DNA from: CAYQVO01 sp964421085
GTDB lineage: Bacteria; Bdellovibrionota_C; UBA2361; CAYQVO01
DNA: 35,750 bases
Direction of reading: 5' to 3'
Assembly (NCBI GenBank): GCA_964421085.1
Contig: CAYQVO010000038.1
Span: forward strand, 1-35,750
Within the stretch, counting starts at the first letter, position 1. Every line of letters starts with the position of its first letter. Below, piece after piece: positions 24,493 to 31,834 of the stretch. The notes below the pieces were generated by a model. It was not told the DNA's origin and made no database searches. It saw only the letters and a program-made list of their open reading frames with translations. The position numbers and the translations under genes are program-made.

Positions 24493-24792
24493 CCTGTGCT
24501 GCCGCCATCTATCCTTCCTGAAGCGGAGGTGAAGGAGAGCGGGAGATTTTCGTCCGTCGTAAAGAGGGCATTGACGTCGGCGGAGTGGATTTTTCTCGCC
24601 GGTCTCCTCACACCCCCGGTCCTGATTTCCCGGCTCACCCCCTCAAGTGACCCGCCTTCCGGTCCTCTGTGATAAAACTGGTCAGCGATTGGAGCAAAGA
24701 GGGCTCTGGACGGTGATTTGACATGAAATCGTTCATGATTGATTATTCCAGGAAAGTGGGTTAAGGTTATCTCTACTTTTGTCAGTATTTTC
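24493..24792. other. Gene-poor stretch before the tRNA
   Basis: A minus-strand frame is open across this stretch (24435-24797), but its reading resembles no family and overlaps the aminotransferase remnant out of frame. A 33-codon ORF on the minus strand (from about 24743, MNDFMSNHRPEPSLLQ) is present without a ribosome site. I support no gene here. Confidence 0.35.
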
Positions 24793-24865
24793 GCCACCCT
24801 AGCTCAGTTGGTAGAGCAGCTGTTTCGTAAATAGCAGGTCGCAGGTTCGATTCCTGTGGGTGGCT
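24793..24865 (+). tRNA. tRNA-Thr (anticodon CGT)
   Basis: A full cloverleaf can be drawn. The acceptor stem is GCCACCC (24793-24799) paired with GGGTGGC (24858-24864), with U as discriminator. The D-arm contains AGCTCAGTTGGTAGAGC. The anticodon stem GCTGT/ATAGC (one G-U pair) closes the seven-base loop TTCGTAA with anticodon CGT, and the T-arm contains GGTTCGATTCC. CGT reads the threonine codon ACG. The 3' CCA is not encoded. No other RNA gene is visible beside it. Confidence 0.95.
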
Positions 24866-24896
24866 TTCCCAATTTCAACATCCACTGCTTCAGTCG

Positions 24897-25070
24897 ATGA
24901 AATTCCATAAGCTTTCACTTATTGTCATCGTGGTGACGCTGCTGTCATTCAGGGTGATCTCATCAGTGTGCCCGGCTGGAAATCCTGGAACTGGATATGT
25001 CGGCGCATTGACTGGAGATGCAGCTGGTGTTGGAGCTGAAATAGCAATACCTTTATCTCAGTCGAATTAA
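24897..25070 (+). CDS. Small putative secreted protein, 57 aa
   Basis: The ATG at 24897, 31 bases after the tRNA, opens a 57-codon frame. It begins with a basic N-terminus (MKFHK) and a strong hydrophobic core (LSLIVIVVTLLSF), followed by a possible signal cleavage region (VISSVCPAG) and a short Gly/Ala-rich tail ending TAA at 25068-25070. The pattern is that of an exported small protein or peptide. The Cys after SSV is not a good lipobox. No clear ribosome site is seen. I recognise no family; the tail (TGYVGALTGDAAGVGAEIA) could be a mature peptide, which is inference. Confidence 0.45.
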   Translation: MKFHKLSLIVIVVTLLSFRVISSVCPAGNPGTGYVGALTGDAAGVGAEIAIPLSQSN

Positions 25071-25080
25071 TATCTTATCT

Positions 25081-25311
25081 ATGACAAGGGAGCCGACACC
25101 TGAAAAAAAAGCCGAATGGAAAGCGCGGGCAGCCCGGAAAAATGCGATTGTCCCTGAATATTTCGAAGTAAGCCCGTACTGGGTTTACCTGAAGTGCGGG
25201 GAGTGCGGCGATGCTTTCAAGCGAAATCTTGTTCCACGGCTCGATGAGCCTGTCTTCGTCTGTCCTTCCTGCCGCGCCCGAAACTGGGTCCCGGTGAAGT
25301 TTGAACTCTGA
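25081..25311 (+). CDS. Small zinc-ribbon protein, 76 aa
   Basis: The protein has a charged N-terminal helix (about 1-25) and then two CxxC knuckles, LKCGECGDAF near residues 38-48 and FVCPSCRARNW near 59-69. They are separated by about 17 residues, the layout of a zinc ribbon. It probably binds one zinc ion and a nucleic acid or protein partner; the role is unknown. It begins ten bases after the small secreted ORF and may be co-transcribed with it. It converges with the BON-protein gene, whose stop lies 16 bases beyond. Confidence 0.75.
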   Translation: MTREPTPEKKAEWKARAARKNAIVPEYFEVSPYWVYLKCGECGDAFKRNLVPRLDEPVFVCPSCRARNWVPVKFEL

Positions 25312-25326
25312 ACGCGGCGGTCCCGC

Positions 25327-26049
25327 CTACTCTCCGATCGCAACCTCGCTCTTTACGTCTGAAACTCCTTTGATCATCAGAGTCCTTGCCAGGATTTTGT
25401 CTATTTCTTCGTGATCAACCACCCTGCCTGTGAAAGTGACGATTCCATCGCGAACAGAGAACTGAACATTATGGAGCGGGATGCCCTGCCGGGTCAATTG
25501 ATCGTGGATGGTCTGATAAAGACGCGCATCGCCCACCTCTGGAGGAATGCGGAGCTCGTTGACGACAGAGCTCACCCCCGGGACTTTACGGACAGTGCTT
25601 TCAATTGCGGCGATGTCCGTATCTGTTGCGGCGGTGCCGAGCAAAATGACCTCGCGATCACGGCACTCGATCGTCACTCGAAAGTCGTCGGCTTTTCGAG
25701 TGGTGGCAAGTTCGGCGCGTACTGAATCACACAGCTCGCTTTCTTCCGAACTATCAGGGGAAGCGACGCTTTCGTACGTCACGACGAGATTGTCTTCCAC
25801 CTTTTCAACACCGGGAACAGTCAGGGCGGCCGCCTTGATTCTTCGCCTTGCGCTTTCTGTCGGGACTTTGCCTTTCAGGGTGACAGCCCCGTTCTCAACT
25901 TCCACCTTCAGGGAATACGGCTTTATTTCGTCCAGCGCGGCAACAGCCGCAGAAACATCGTTGGCTATCCTGTCGTCGTTTTCATACGCAAATGCCTGAA
26001 TAGAGAGTGCAAAAAGGGCAAAAAGTGCCAGTAGTGTTTTGTGGGCCAT
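25327..26049 (-). CDS. Periplasmic protein with three BON domains
   Basis: A signal peptide (MAHKTLLALFALFALSIQAFA, cut near residue 21) is followed by three BON domains at about 25-92, 103-168 and 175-238. Each has the typical DxxIxxxVxxAL helix, a strand of the form VxVxxGxVTLxGxV and the PGVxxVxNxL closing strand. The second copy is the most diverged. BON domains (as in OsmY) bind phospholipid surfaces and protect the envelope under stress, so an envelope role in the periplasm is likely. The ribosome site GGAGGA stands five bases before the ATG, the best in this part. It converges on the zinc-ribbon gene and is divergent from apaG. Confidence 0.94.
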   Translation of the reverse strand: MAHKTLLALFALFALSIQAFAYENDDRIANDVSAAVAALDEIKPYSLKVEVENGAVTLKGKVPTESARRRIKAAALTVPGVEKVEDNLVVTYESVASPDSSEESELCDSVRAELATTRKADDFRVTIECRDREVILLGTAATDTDIAAIESTVRKVPGVSSVVNELRIPPEVGDARLYQTIHDQLTRQGIPLHNVQFSVRDGIVTFTGRVVDHEEIDKILARTLMIKGVSDVKSEVAIGE

Positions 26050-26215
26050 TTTATCCTCCGCTTGTTCGACGCCTCTACTGCATATTTACTCCTCAATACT
26101 TACAAAGCCAAATAACAGAGGTCAGGGAACGGGCTTTTTTTCAAAAATTTGTCTTTTCCTCTTGACCCGCATGTATTAGAGGAAAGGAAAGGCGTTGCGG
26201 TATTGACGAGGGCAA

Positions 26216-26635
26216 ATGGACAAAGAGACCAACGAGAAGCTTGCGGCTACACCTTATAAACAAATAACCAATAATATCCGGGTCTCTGTGCTTCCGGAGC
26301 ATCTTGAAGACTCGTCTGTGCTCTCCGAAGGCGTTTACGCGTTTGCCTATACCGTGAGGCTCGAGAATCTCGGAAGCGAGGCAGTGCAGCTCCTCGAACG
26401 GCACTGGATAATTTTTTCGGGCGAACAGAGAATGCGCGAGGTCGTGGGCCCCGGCGTGGTGGGAGAGAACCCTGTTCTCGAGCCGAAAATGACTTACGAG
26501 TATCAAAGCAGTGCGATCATCGAGCACCCGTATGGTTCAATGCAGGGGACTTATACGTTCCGCTCGCAGGAGGGGAAATTCTTCCAGGTGACGATTCCGA
26601 AGTTTGATCTGGTGTATCCGGTTGTATTTCATTAA
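26216..26635 (+). CDS. apaG: ApaG family protein
   Basis: The 139-residue protein matches ApaG (DUF525) along its length. It shows YAFAYTVRLENLGSEAVQLL with the following RHWII, then the GxGxxG motif as GPGVVG (residues 78-83), NPVLEP, and GSMQGTYTF near the end. ApaG proteins form an Ig-like beta-sandwich. They have been linked to divalent cation resistance and to nucleotide metabolism in other bacteria, but their biochemical role is not settled. GAGGG lies just upstream of the ATG. The N-terminal 20 residues are a small extension. It is divergent from the BON-protein gene. Confidence 0.95.
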   Translation: MDKETNEKLAATPYKQITNNIRVSVLPEHLEDSSVLSEGVYAFAYTVRLENLGSEAVQLLERHWIIFSGEQRMREVVGPGVVGENPVLEPKMTYEYQSSAIIEHPYGSMQGTYTFRSQEGKFFQVTIPKFDLVYPVVFH

Positions 26636-26805
26636 AAAACGAATGGTTGCAGCATGCGCATTTTTTCGGATCAGGGACATCTGAAGAAGCCTTCTCTGCA
26701 AGTGGTGGAATCTGATCCGCTGAGAGCCTCGGCAGGCGTTTCAACTGCCTGAAGTACCATTATCCTTTCTCGCTTCAATCAGTGCGCATGGAGTCTTCGC
26801 CACCC

Positions 26806-27348
26806 TCATCGCTTCACGGCCCGGTCGGAAGACAAGCAGCCTGCCGTAAGGATTCCCGGGATTTGCAGGGACCCTTGTGTTTTTTCCACGCAGTCCCGCA
26901 CGAAGTTTTTCATGTGTTCGTAGTGCGAACCCTTCCAGTAAATCTTACGGCACTGTTCACAGAAGAAAAATTCGTGAAAGGAGGAAAACACACCCTCGGG
27001 CACTTTGCCTGCCACAGACCCCTTATCGATGGAAACAATAAGAGAGTTGCATTCAAGGCACCTTGTAAGTGGAGTAACTGCGGCGCTCTTCAGATCGAAC
27101 CGCCGAAGGACTTCCCTCAGCTGTTCGCCGGCATGATTCGACCGGACAATGTATGCCCCTGCCGGCAGGACTGATTCAATCAGAAGCCTGTCCTTGCTCA
27201 GAAGAATCCGCGCTTCAAGATAGGCATGATGAATAAGAGTCCTGTCGTCTGTTTCTTTCTCATAGAGGGAATCGATTCCGAGCATGCGGAGGTACTTTGC
27301 GAGCTTTCCCAGGTGCACGTCGAGAACAAAGCGTAAAGGTTCAGGCAT
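26806..27348 (-). CDS. Mut7-C RNase-domain protein
   Basis: The 180-residue protein has the Mut7-C (PF01927) pattern. It begins with RFVLDVHLGKLAKYLRMLGI with its conserved Asp, continues with ARILLSKDRLL, and carries a zinc ribbon of RCLECN and FFCEQCRKIYWKGSH. The N-terminal half is a PIN-like nuclease fold and the C-terminal half the zinc ribbon, so a small RNase is likely; targets are unknown. The frame is open to a GTG at 27381, but the ATG at 27348 begins right before the conserved start (PEPLRF) and is preferred. It is divergent from the glycan cluster. Confidence 0.92.
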   Translation of the reverse strand: MPEPLRFVLDVHLGKLAKYLRMLGIDSLYEKETDDRTLIHHAYLEARILLSKDRLLIESVLPAGAYIVRSNHAGEQLREVLRRFDLKSAAVTPLTRCLECNSLIVSIDKGSVAGKVPEGVFSSFHEFFFCEQCRKIYWKGSHYEHMKNFVRDCVEKTQGSLQIPGILTAGCLSSDRAVKR

Positions 27349-27482
27349 CAGTGAAGCATAACATGAATCATCCACATCCACCCGAACTTACTGGAAACCG
27401 GTGCTGACTCAGGTGGAGATCAATCGTGAAATAACCGGCTCTGGAGGACGAATACCGATGCCCTGAGGGTCTCGCCGAAAGC

Positions 27483-27512
27483 TTGTAAGCCTCCGTCCCC
27501 TGCCTGTATACT
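27483..27512 (+). promoter_or_regulatory. Putative promoter of the glycan cluster
   Basis: TTGTAA (27483-27488), an 18-base spacer and TATACT (27507-27512) lie upstream of the 36-codon ORF at 27545 and the methyltransferase at 27670, and no other gene intervenes. Confidence 0.38.
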
Positions 27513-27544
27513 TACTGCTTCAAGGGAATCTGAAAGAGGAACTT

Positions 27545-27655
27545 ATGGTGAATTTCACGTGCTGCAACCCCGTAAAAATGATTTTCGGAAGAAATACAAT
27601 TCCCGGAAATCCCGCGCTTCCGGCCATTCTCGGCATGTGCAGTTCCTCAGCATAA
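27545..27655 (+). CDS. Short ORF with strong ribosome site, 36 aa
   Basis: AGAGGA five bases before the ATG at 27545 is the best ribosome site in this region. The frame gives 36 residues, Cys- and Pro-containing (MVNFTCCNPVKMIFGR at the start, GMCSSSA at the end), and stops 14 bases before the methyltransferase ATG. It could be a real small protein or a leader ORF coupling translation to the cluster. The composition is not diagnostic, and an overlapping frame at 27559 also exists. Confidence 0.35.
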   Translation: MVNFTCCNPVKMIFGRNTIPGNPALPAILGMCSSSA

Positions 27656-27669
27656 GGGAGTTCTCGTCC

Positions 27670-28467
27670 ATGACTGAAGCGCCTGCGTCCAGCACTTATG
27701 GCGGATACAGTTTCGAACGGAGAGACTCGCTCTTCAGGGATTCCGCGCTGGCGATTCTTCCTCTTATCCTTGACGTGGTTCATCCACGCTCTGTCATTGA
27801 TGTGGGGTGCGGACTCGGCGTATGGCTTTCCGTTCTGAAATCGATGGGTGTCCCGGACATTCTCGGGATTGAACGACCGGGGTACGACCGTGAAAAAATT
27901 CTCGTTCCGCAGGAAAACATCGCGCTGATGGACCTTCGGGAGCCTCTCCGCCTGTCGCGAAAGTTCGACCTGACTCTTTCACTCGAGGTGGCTGAGCATC
28001 TGCCTCCTGACCGCGCATCCTCCTTTATAGATGATCTCACCGGGCTTTCGCCAGTAATCGCTTTTTCCGCAGCCATACCGCTTCAGGGCGGCCCTGGACA
28101 TCTGAATGAACAGTGGCCGGATTACTGGATTAGCCTCTTCGATCAGAGCGGCTATGAAGCATTCGACATTATAAGGCCCGCGATCTGGCGGAACGATGAA
28201 GTGAAATTCTGGTACCGTCAGAATCTTCTTCTATTCATCGACAGGACATGCATCGCGAAATTTCCATCTCTGTCGAATCTTCCAAAGCCATTGCCGTTAG
28301 TGCATCCCGCCGCCTATTTGAGGAAATGCGAGGAGCTTGAAAGGATGATCAGAATAACAGATATGAGGCTCTGGAAGCGCCTGCAGAAAACGACATTCCT
28401 GCTCGAAAGAATTTCAAGGCGGCTGAAGCGCGGTTTTGCATGGAAGAACCGGAAGACTCCACGTTAA
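27670..28467 (+). CDS. Class I SAM-dependent methyltransferase
   Basis: The 265-residue protein carries the SAM-binding motif I as VIDVGCGLG (residues 42-50), followed by GIERPGY in the motif II position. FDLTLSLEVAEHLPP is the motif typical of Methyltransf_23/11 proteins. The C-terminal 60 residues are basic and helical (LWKRLQKTTFLLERISRRLK). As the first substantial gene of a cluster with two glycosyltransferases, a LegB-type dehydratase and a nucleotidyltransferase, it probably methylates a sugar or glycan. The ATG at 27670 has GGGAG nine bases upstream; a longer reading from 27559 adds a Lys/Arg-rich stretch that does not fit. Confidence 0.9.
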   Translation: MTEAPASSTYGGYSFERRDSLFRDSALAILPLILDVVHPRSVIDVGCGLGVWLSVLKSMGVPDILGIERPGYDREKILVPQENIALMDLREPLRLSRKFDLTLSLEVAEHLPPDRASSFIDDLTGLSPVIAFSAAIPLQGGPGHLNEQWPDYWISLFDQSGYEAFDIIRPAIWRNDEVKFWYRQNLLLFIDRTCIAKFPSLSNLPKPLPLVHPAAYLRKCEELERMIRITDMRLWKRLQKTTFLLERISRRLKRGFAWKNRKTPR

Positions 28468-28730
28468 TCCGGCGAGCCGCGGTGTCAAGTCCAATTGCGG
28501 CATTGCTTCCGGTCGCGGACAGGTTTCTCGTCGAGTACCGCCTCAATATCTTCAGGCAACTTTCCTGGCTGCGTGTTTTCGAATCTGTGCGGAGCGCAGC
28601 TCCCGCCCGAGTGGACCTCTCGACATTGAGGAGGAAAGACAGTAAAACAGGGAAAAAGGCGGACGATAGCCGCGCAATGGCAGAATGTCGCGCCTGTGTC
28701 CACACTGGAAATGATGGCGAAAACGGATGA
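28440..28730 (+). CDS. Small ORF between methyltransferase and GT4, 96 aa
   Basis: The ATG at 28440 lies inside the end of the methyltransferase gene (28-base overlap), and the stop overlaps the start of the glycosyltransferase, so it fills the gap exactly and would be translationally coupled. The reading is helical and protein-like (PIAALLPVADRFLVEYRLNI). I recognise no family. Without it the gap between the two genes would be about 240 bases, unusual in a cluster this tight. That supports its being real, but only moderately. Confidence 0.42.
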   Translation: MEEPEDSTLIRRAAVSSPIAALLPVADRFLVEYRLNIFRQLSWLRVFESVRSAAPARVDLSTLRRKDSKTGKKADDSRAMAECRACVHTGNDGENG

Positions 28731-30105
28731 TCCGCCGGGACACTTGAAAGCATCTGCATTGGAAACAGAGTCATCTCCAATAAGGCCGGGATTATTCAAT
28801 GGAGTTCCATCCGACAAGACTCCCTCAATCATTCGCGTTCTGATCATCACCTACCATTTCCCGCCGGCAGAGGGTATAGGAAGCTTACGCACGGGCGGCC
28901 TTGCGAAATATCTCGTACGCATGGGATACGATGTCACAGTAATCACCCGTGATTCGTCAGAGGTTCATCCCTCGTGTTGCCGTGTCTTCAGAATTCCATT
29001 CGGGAAAATAAGGAACCCTTTCAGAGCAAGGCTGCCGGCGAGAATATTTGACAGAATCATGAGGCTCATCAACAGAAATCTGGTTTTCCCGGATGCTCTG
29101 CGCCAGTGGATCCGCCCCGCATCGAGCGCAGCAATGAGCCTCTTCAAAGAAGGCGGCTTCGACGTGGTCATCTCGTCTTCCGGCCCTTACAGCGTTCACG
29201 TCATCGGAAAAAACGTGAAAAAGCGCTGCAAGGTTGCCTGGATCGCCGACTTTCGGGATCTATGGTCGGAAAATCACGCCTATCCGTACTCCAGGCTGAG
29301 GAGAGTTTTTGATCGAAGGCTGGAAGTCCGAACTCTGGCCTCTGCTGATCATATCACGATCGTGTCAGCTCCTATGAGGGAGACAGCTTTGAAGCTGCAC
29401 AGGAAGGCTGTTTCCGTCATAACGAATGGATACGACCCTGAAATCTCAGTGAGCAACATTGTCCTGCCGAAACATGACCGGATGACATTCGTATTCACCG
29501 GGAACATCTGGCCGCACTACATTTACCGTTTCGATTATCTGATCATGTCATTGGAAAAGCTTGTCCTTGAGAGTTCGATCGATCCCCGCAGGATACTGTT
29601 CAGGTTTTTCGGGAACGTCAGTCGCGAATGGCGTTTTCGGGCGGGTCGCAATAGTCAGGTCCTGGAGATGATCGAGTTTTGCGGTCGCGTCAGCAGAGCC
29701 GAAGCTCTGCAGGCGCAGCGGGCGGCTGACGTGCTGCTTCTGCTTGCCTGGTCGGATGGAATTGAAAAGGGTGTATATACAGGGAAGGTATTCGAGTATC
29801 TTGCCGCTTCCCGGCCGATTCTTTCGATCGGTGGAAGCAAGGATGACGTTTTGAGCGAACTGCTCACAAAGACGGGAGCTGGACGATGCGCGCACACGTT
29901 ATGCGAAATCGAGGCTGCCATTCTGTCGCTCTACCGCCAGTTCCAGTCTGATGGTAATATTCGCTATCAGGGAATACCCGAAGAGGTCTCCAAGTTCTCC
30001 CAGATCGAAATGGCGAAAAAGTTCTCATCTGTCATAAGGGCCTGCGTTGAGCAGCGGAAGAATTCAGGAGATGTGAAAAGATCGGTTCTCTCTGCGGAGG
30101 GATGA
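28711..30105 (+). CDS. Glycosyltransferase, family 4 type
   Basis: The 464-residue protein shows the GT-B fold of GT4 enzymes. The N-terminal acceptor domain begins IRVLIITYHFPPAEGIGSLR. The middle has VAWIADFRDLWSE and SADHITIVSAPMRE. The C-terminal nucleotide-sugar domain has FTGNIW, EFCGRVSRAEALQAQRAADV and GVYTGKVFEYLAASRPIL, the last being the donor-binding region. It transfers a sugar from an NDP-sugar to a growing glycan or lipid carrier in the cytoplasm. The start could be GTG 28696 or ATG 28711 or 28714. Its stop abuts the next gene's ATG, and GGAGG within its last codons serves that gene. Confidence 0.93.
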   Translation: MMAKTDDPPGHLKASALETESSPIRPGLFNGVPSDKTPSIIRVLIITYHFPPAEGIGSLRTGGLAKYLVRMGYDVTVITRDSSEVHPSCCRVFRIPFGKIRNPFRARLPARIFDRIMRLINRNLVFPDALRQWIRPASSAAMSLFKEGGFDVVISSSGPYSVHVIGKNVKKRCKVAWIADFRDLWSENHAYPYSRLRRVFDRRLEVRTLASADHITIVSAPMRETALKLHRKAVSVITNGYDPEISVSNIVLPKHDRMTFVFTGNIWPHYIYRFDYLIMSLEKLVLESSIDPRRILFRFFGNVSREWRFRAGRNSQVLEMIEFCGRVSRAEALQAQRAADVLLLLAWSDGIEKGVYTGKVFEYLAASRPILSIGGSKDDVLSELLTKTGAGRCAHTLCEIEAAILSLYRQFQSDGNIRYQGIPEEVSKFSQIEMAKKFSSVIRACVEQRKNSGDVKRSVLSAEG

Positions 30106-31098
30106 ATGGAACTGAAAGGAAAAAAAATTCTTGTGACAGGCGCGGACGGGTTCATCGGCAGCCACCTGGTCGAGGAGCTTGTTGCGCAGGGATGCGTCGT
30201 GCGTGCCCTTGCGCTCTACAATTCCTTCAATAACCGGGGATGGCTTGAGGATCTCCCAACCCTGAGCAAAGTGGAAGTTTTGTGCGGAGACATAAGGGAT
30301 GCGTCTTTGTGCAGAAAGATATGCGAAGACATCGAGGTCGTTTTCAACCTGGCAGCCCTCATCGCGATACCTTATTCTTATGAGGCGCCCGACAGCTATG
30401 TGGATGTCAATATCCGCGGCGTTATGAACATGCTCCAGGCCGCGCGTGACGCCGATGTTCAGCGTTTTGTGCAGACTTCGACCTCCGAGGTGTACGGCAC
30501 AGCCCGGTATGTCCCCATCGATGAGGAGCACCCGCTTCAGCCGCAGTCTCCCTACAGTGCTTCAAAGATAGGCGCTGACGCCATGGCTGTGAGTTTCCAT
30601 AACGCATTCGGAATGTCTGTCGTCATTGCCCGCCCGTTCAATACCTACGGTCCACGGCAAAGCGCCAGGGCGGTCATACCGACAATCATTACCCAGATTG
30701 CGGCAGGCGCGAAATCGGTAAAGCTTGGTGATGTCACACCGACGAGAGATTTTAACTACGTTACTGATACTTGTCTCGGTCTCATGCTTCTTGCAGCCTG
30801 TGATGAAGCGGCAGGACAGACTGTCAACATCGGATCCAATTGCGAGATCTCCATCAAGGATGTTTTTGAAAAAATAAAACGCCTGATGCGATCGGAAATT
30901 ACACTGGGACTGGACGAGCAGCGTCTCCGCCCCGTGAATTCGGAGGTTTTCCGGCAATCTTGCGATAATACCAGGATAAAAAAGTTGACGGGTTTTGCAC
31001 CGCAAGTCGGCCTGGACAGGGGGTTGGCGAAGACAATCGAGTGGTTCAGCCGCCCGTCAAATCTCGGGCGCTATAAAAGCGGAATCTACAACAAATGA
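30106..31098 (+). CDS. legB: LegB-type NAD-dependent NDP-sugar 4,6-dehydratase
   Basis: This 330-residue short-chain dehydrogenase has the Rossmann motif TGADGFIG (11-18). The catalytic set is TSTSEVYG (124-131) and YSASK (Y150, K154). The LegB-like signature blocks are AALIAIPYSYEAPDSYVDVN and RPFNTYGPRQSARAVIPTII. LegB proteins convert GDP- or UDP-GlcNAc to the 4-keto-6-deoxy sugar, the first committed step to legionaminic acid and related bacillosamine-type sugars. The sugar used here is not fixed by the sequence. It abuts the GT4 gene and is followed after 16 bases by a nucleotidyltransferase that may supply its NDP-sugar. No aminotransferase or synthase of the full pathway lies in the window. 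Confidence 0.93.
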   Translation: MELKGKKILVTGADGFIGSHLVEELVAQGCVVRALALYNSFNNRGWLEDLPTLSKVEVLCGDIRDASLCRKICEDIEVVFNLAALIAIPYSYEAPDSYVDVNIRGVMNMLQAARDADVQRFVQTSTSEVYGTARYVPIDEEHPLQPQSPYSASKIGADAMAVSFHNAFGMSVVIARPFNTYGPRQSARAVIPTIITQIAAGAKSVKLGDVTPTRDFNYVTDTCLGLMLLAACDEAAGQTVNIGSNCEISIKDVFEKIKRLMRSEITLGLDEQRLRPVNSEVFRQSCDNTRIKKLTGFAPQVGLDRGLAKTIEWFSRPSNLGRYKSGIYNK

Positions 31099-31114
31099 GA
31101 GGATTCTGCAGAAC

Positions 31115-31834
31115 ATGAGAGCTGTCATCCTTGCGGGTGGGAAGGGCACCCGGCTTCACCCCTATACCGTCGCAATCCCCAAGCCGCTTGTTCGGGTCGG
31201 TGATTATCCCATCCTTGAAATAATCGTCCGGCAGCTGGTTGCCGACGGTTTCGATCATCTTACGTTGGCGGTGAATCACCAGGCTGAACTCATCGAGACT
31301 TTCTTCGGGGATGGTTCCAGGTGGAAGATCAGGATTGATTATTGTCGCGAGGAAAAACCCCTGGGTACCATGGGTCCCTTGACCGTTGTTCCGGAGCTTC
31401 CTGAGCATTTCCTGGTGATGAACGGCGACGTTTTGACTGATATGGACTATCGCCTGCTTTACGACGAACATGTGAAAGCAGATCGTATATTCACAATTGG
31501 ATCCGTCTATAGAAGGGATTGCAGCGAATACGGAGTGCTCGAAATGGGCGCCGACGGTAATCTGATCGCTTTTGAGGAGAAACCTGTTCGCGAACTTCTC
31601 GTCAGCATGGGGGTTTATATCGTCAGCCGGCGTGTCCTTCCGTTCATTCCCCGGGACACGCATTTTGGGTTCGACAATCTGATGCTCAGATTACTCGCGT
31701 CAGGCGATCCCGCCGCGGTGCATGTTCACGATCGGCTATGGCTCGATCTGGGGAGGCCGGAAGATTATGCACTGGCAGCGGAACTGTTTGAAAATAATCG
31801 TGAAGCTTTTATACCCAGGGAAACGGATGAGTAA
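31115..31834 (+). CDS. Sugar-1-phosphate nucleotidyltransferase
   Basis: The 239-residue protein has the nucleotidyltransferase signature LAGGKGTRLHPYT (7-19) and PKPLVRVGDYPILE. The metal-binding HFLVMNGDVLTDMDY follows, then EYGVLEM, FEEKPV and GVYIVS, the usual order in RmlA/GlmU/GDP-mannose-type enzymes (PF00483). It makes an NDP-sugar from NTP and a sugar 1-phosphate. Placed directly after the LegB-type dehydratase, it may supply its substrate, as PtmE does in legionaminate synthesis. It lacks the N-terminal CBS pair of PtmE, so this is inference. The ATG at 31115 lies 12 bases after AGAGGA. It overlaps the next gene by eight bases. Confidence 0.94.
   Translation: MRAVILAGGKGTRLHPYTVAIPKPLVRVGDYPILEIIVRQLVADGFDHLTLAVNHQAELIETFFGDGSRWKIRIDYCREEKPLGTMGPLTVVPELPEHFLVMNGDVLTDMDYRLLYDEHVKADRIFTIGSVYRRDCSEYGVLEMGADGNLIAFEEKPVRELLVSMGVYIVSRRVLPFIPRDTHFGFDNLMLRLLASGDPAAVHVHDRLWLDLGRPEDYALAAELFENNREAFIPRETDE

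Noticed and set aside
26666..26720. Inverted repeat CGGATCAG/CTGATCCG downstream of apaG
   Set aside because: Only eight pairs separated by more than 30 bases with no T run. Too weak to call a terminator.
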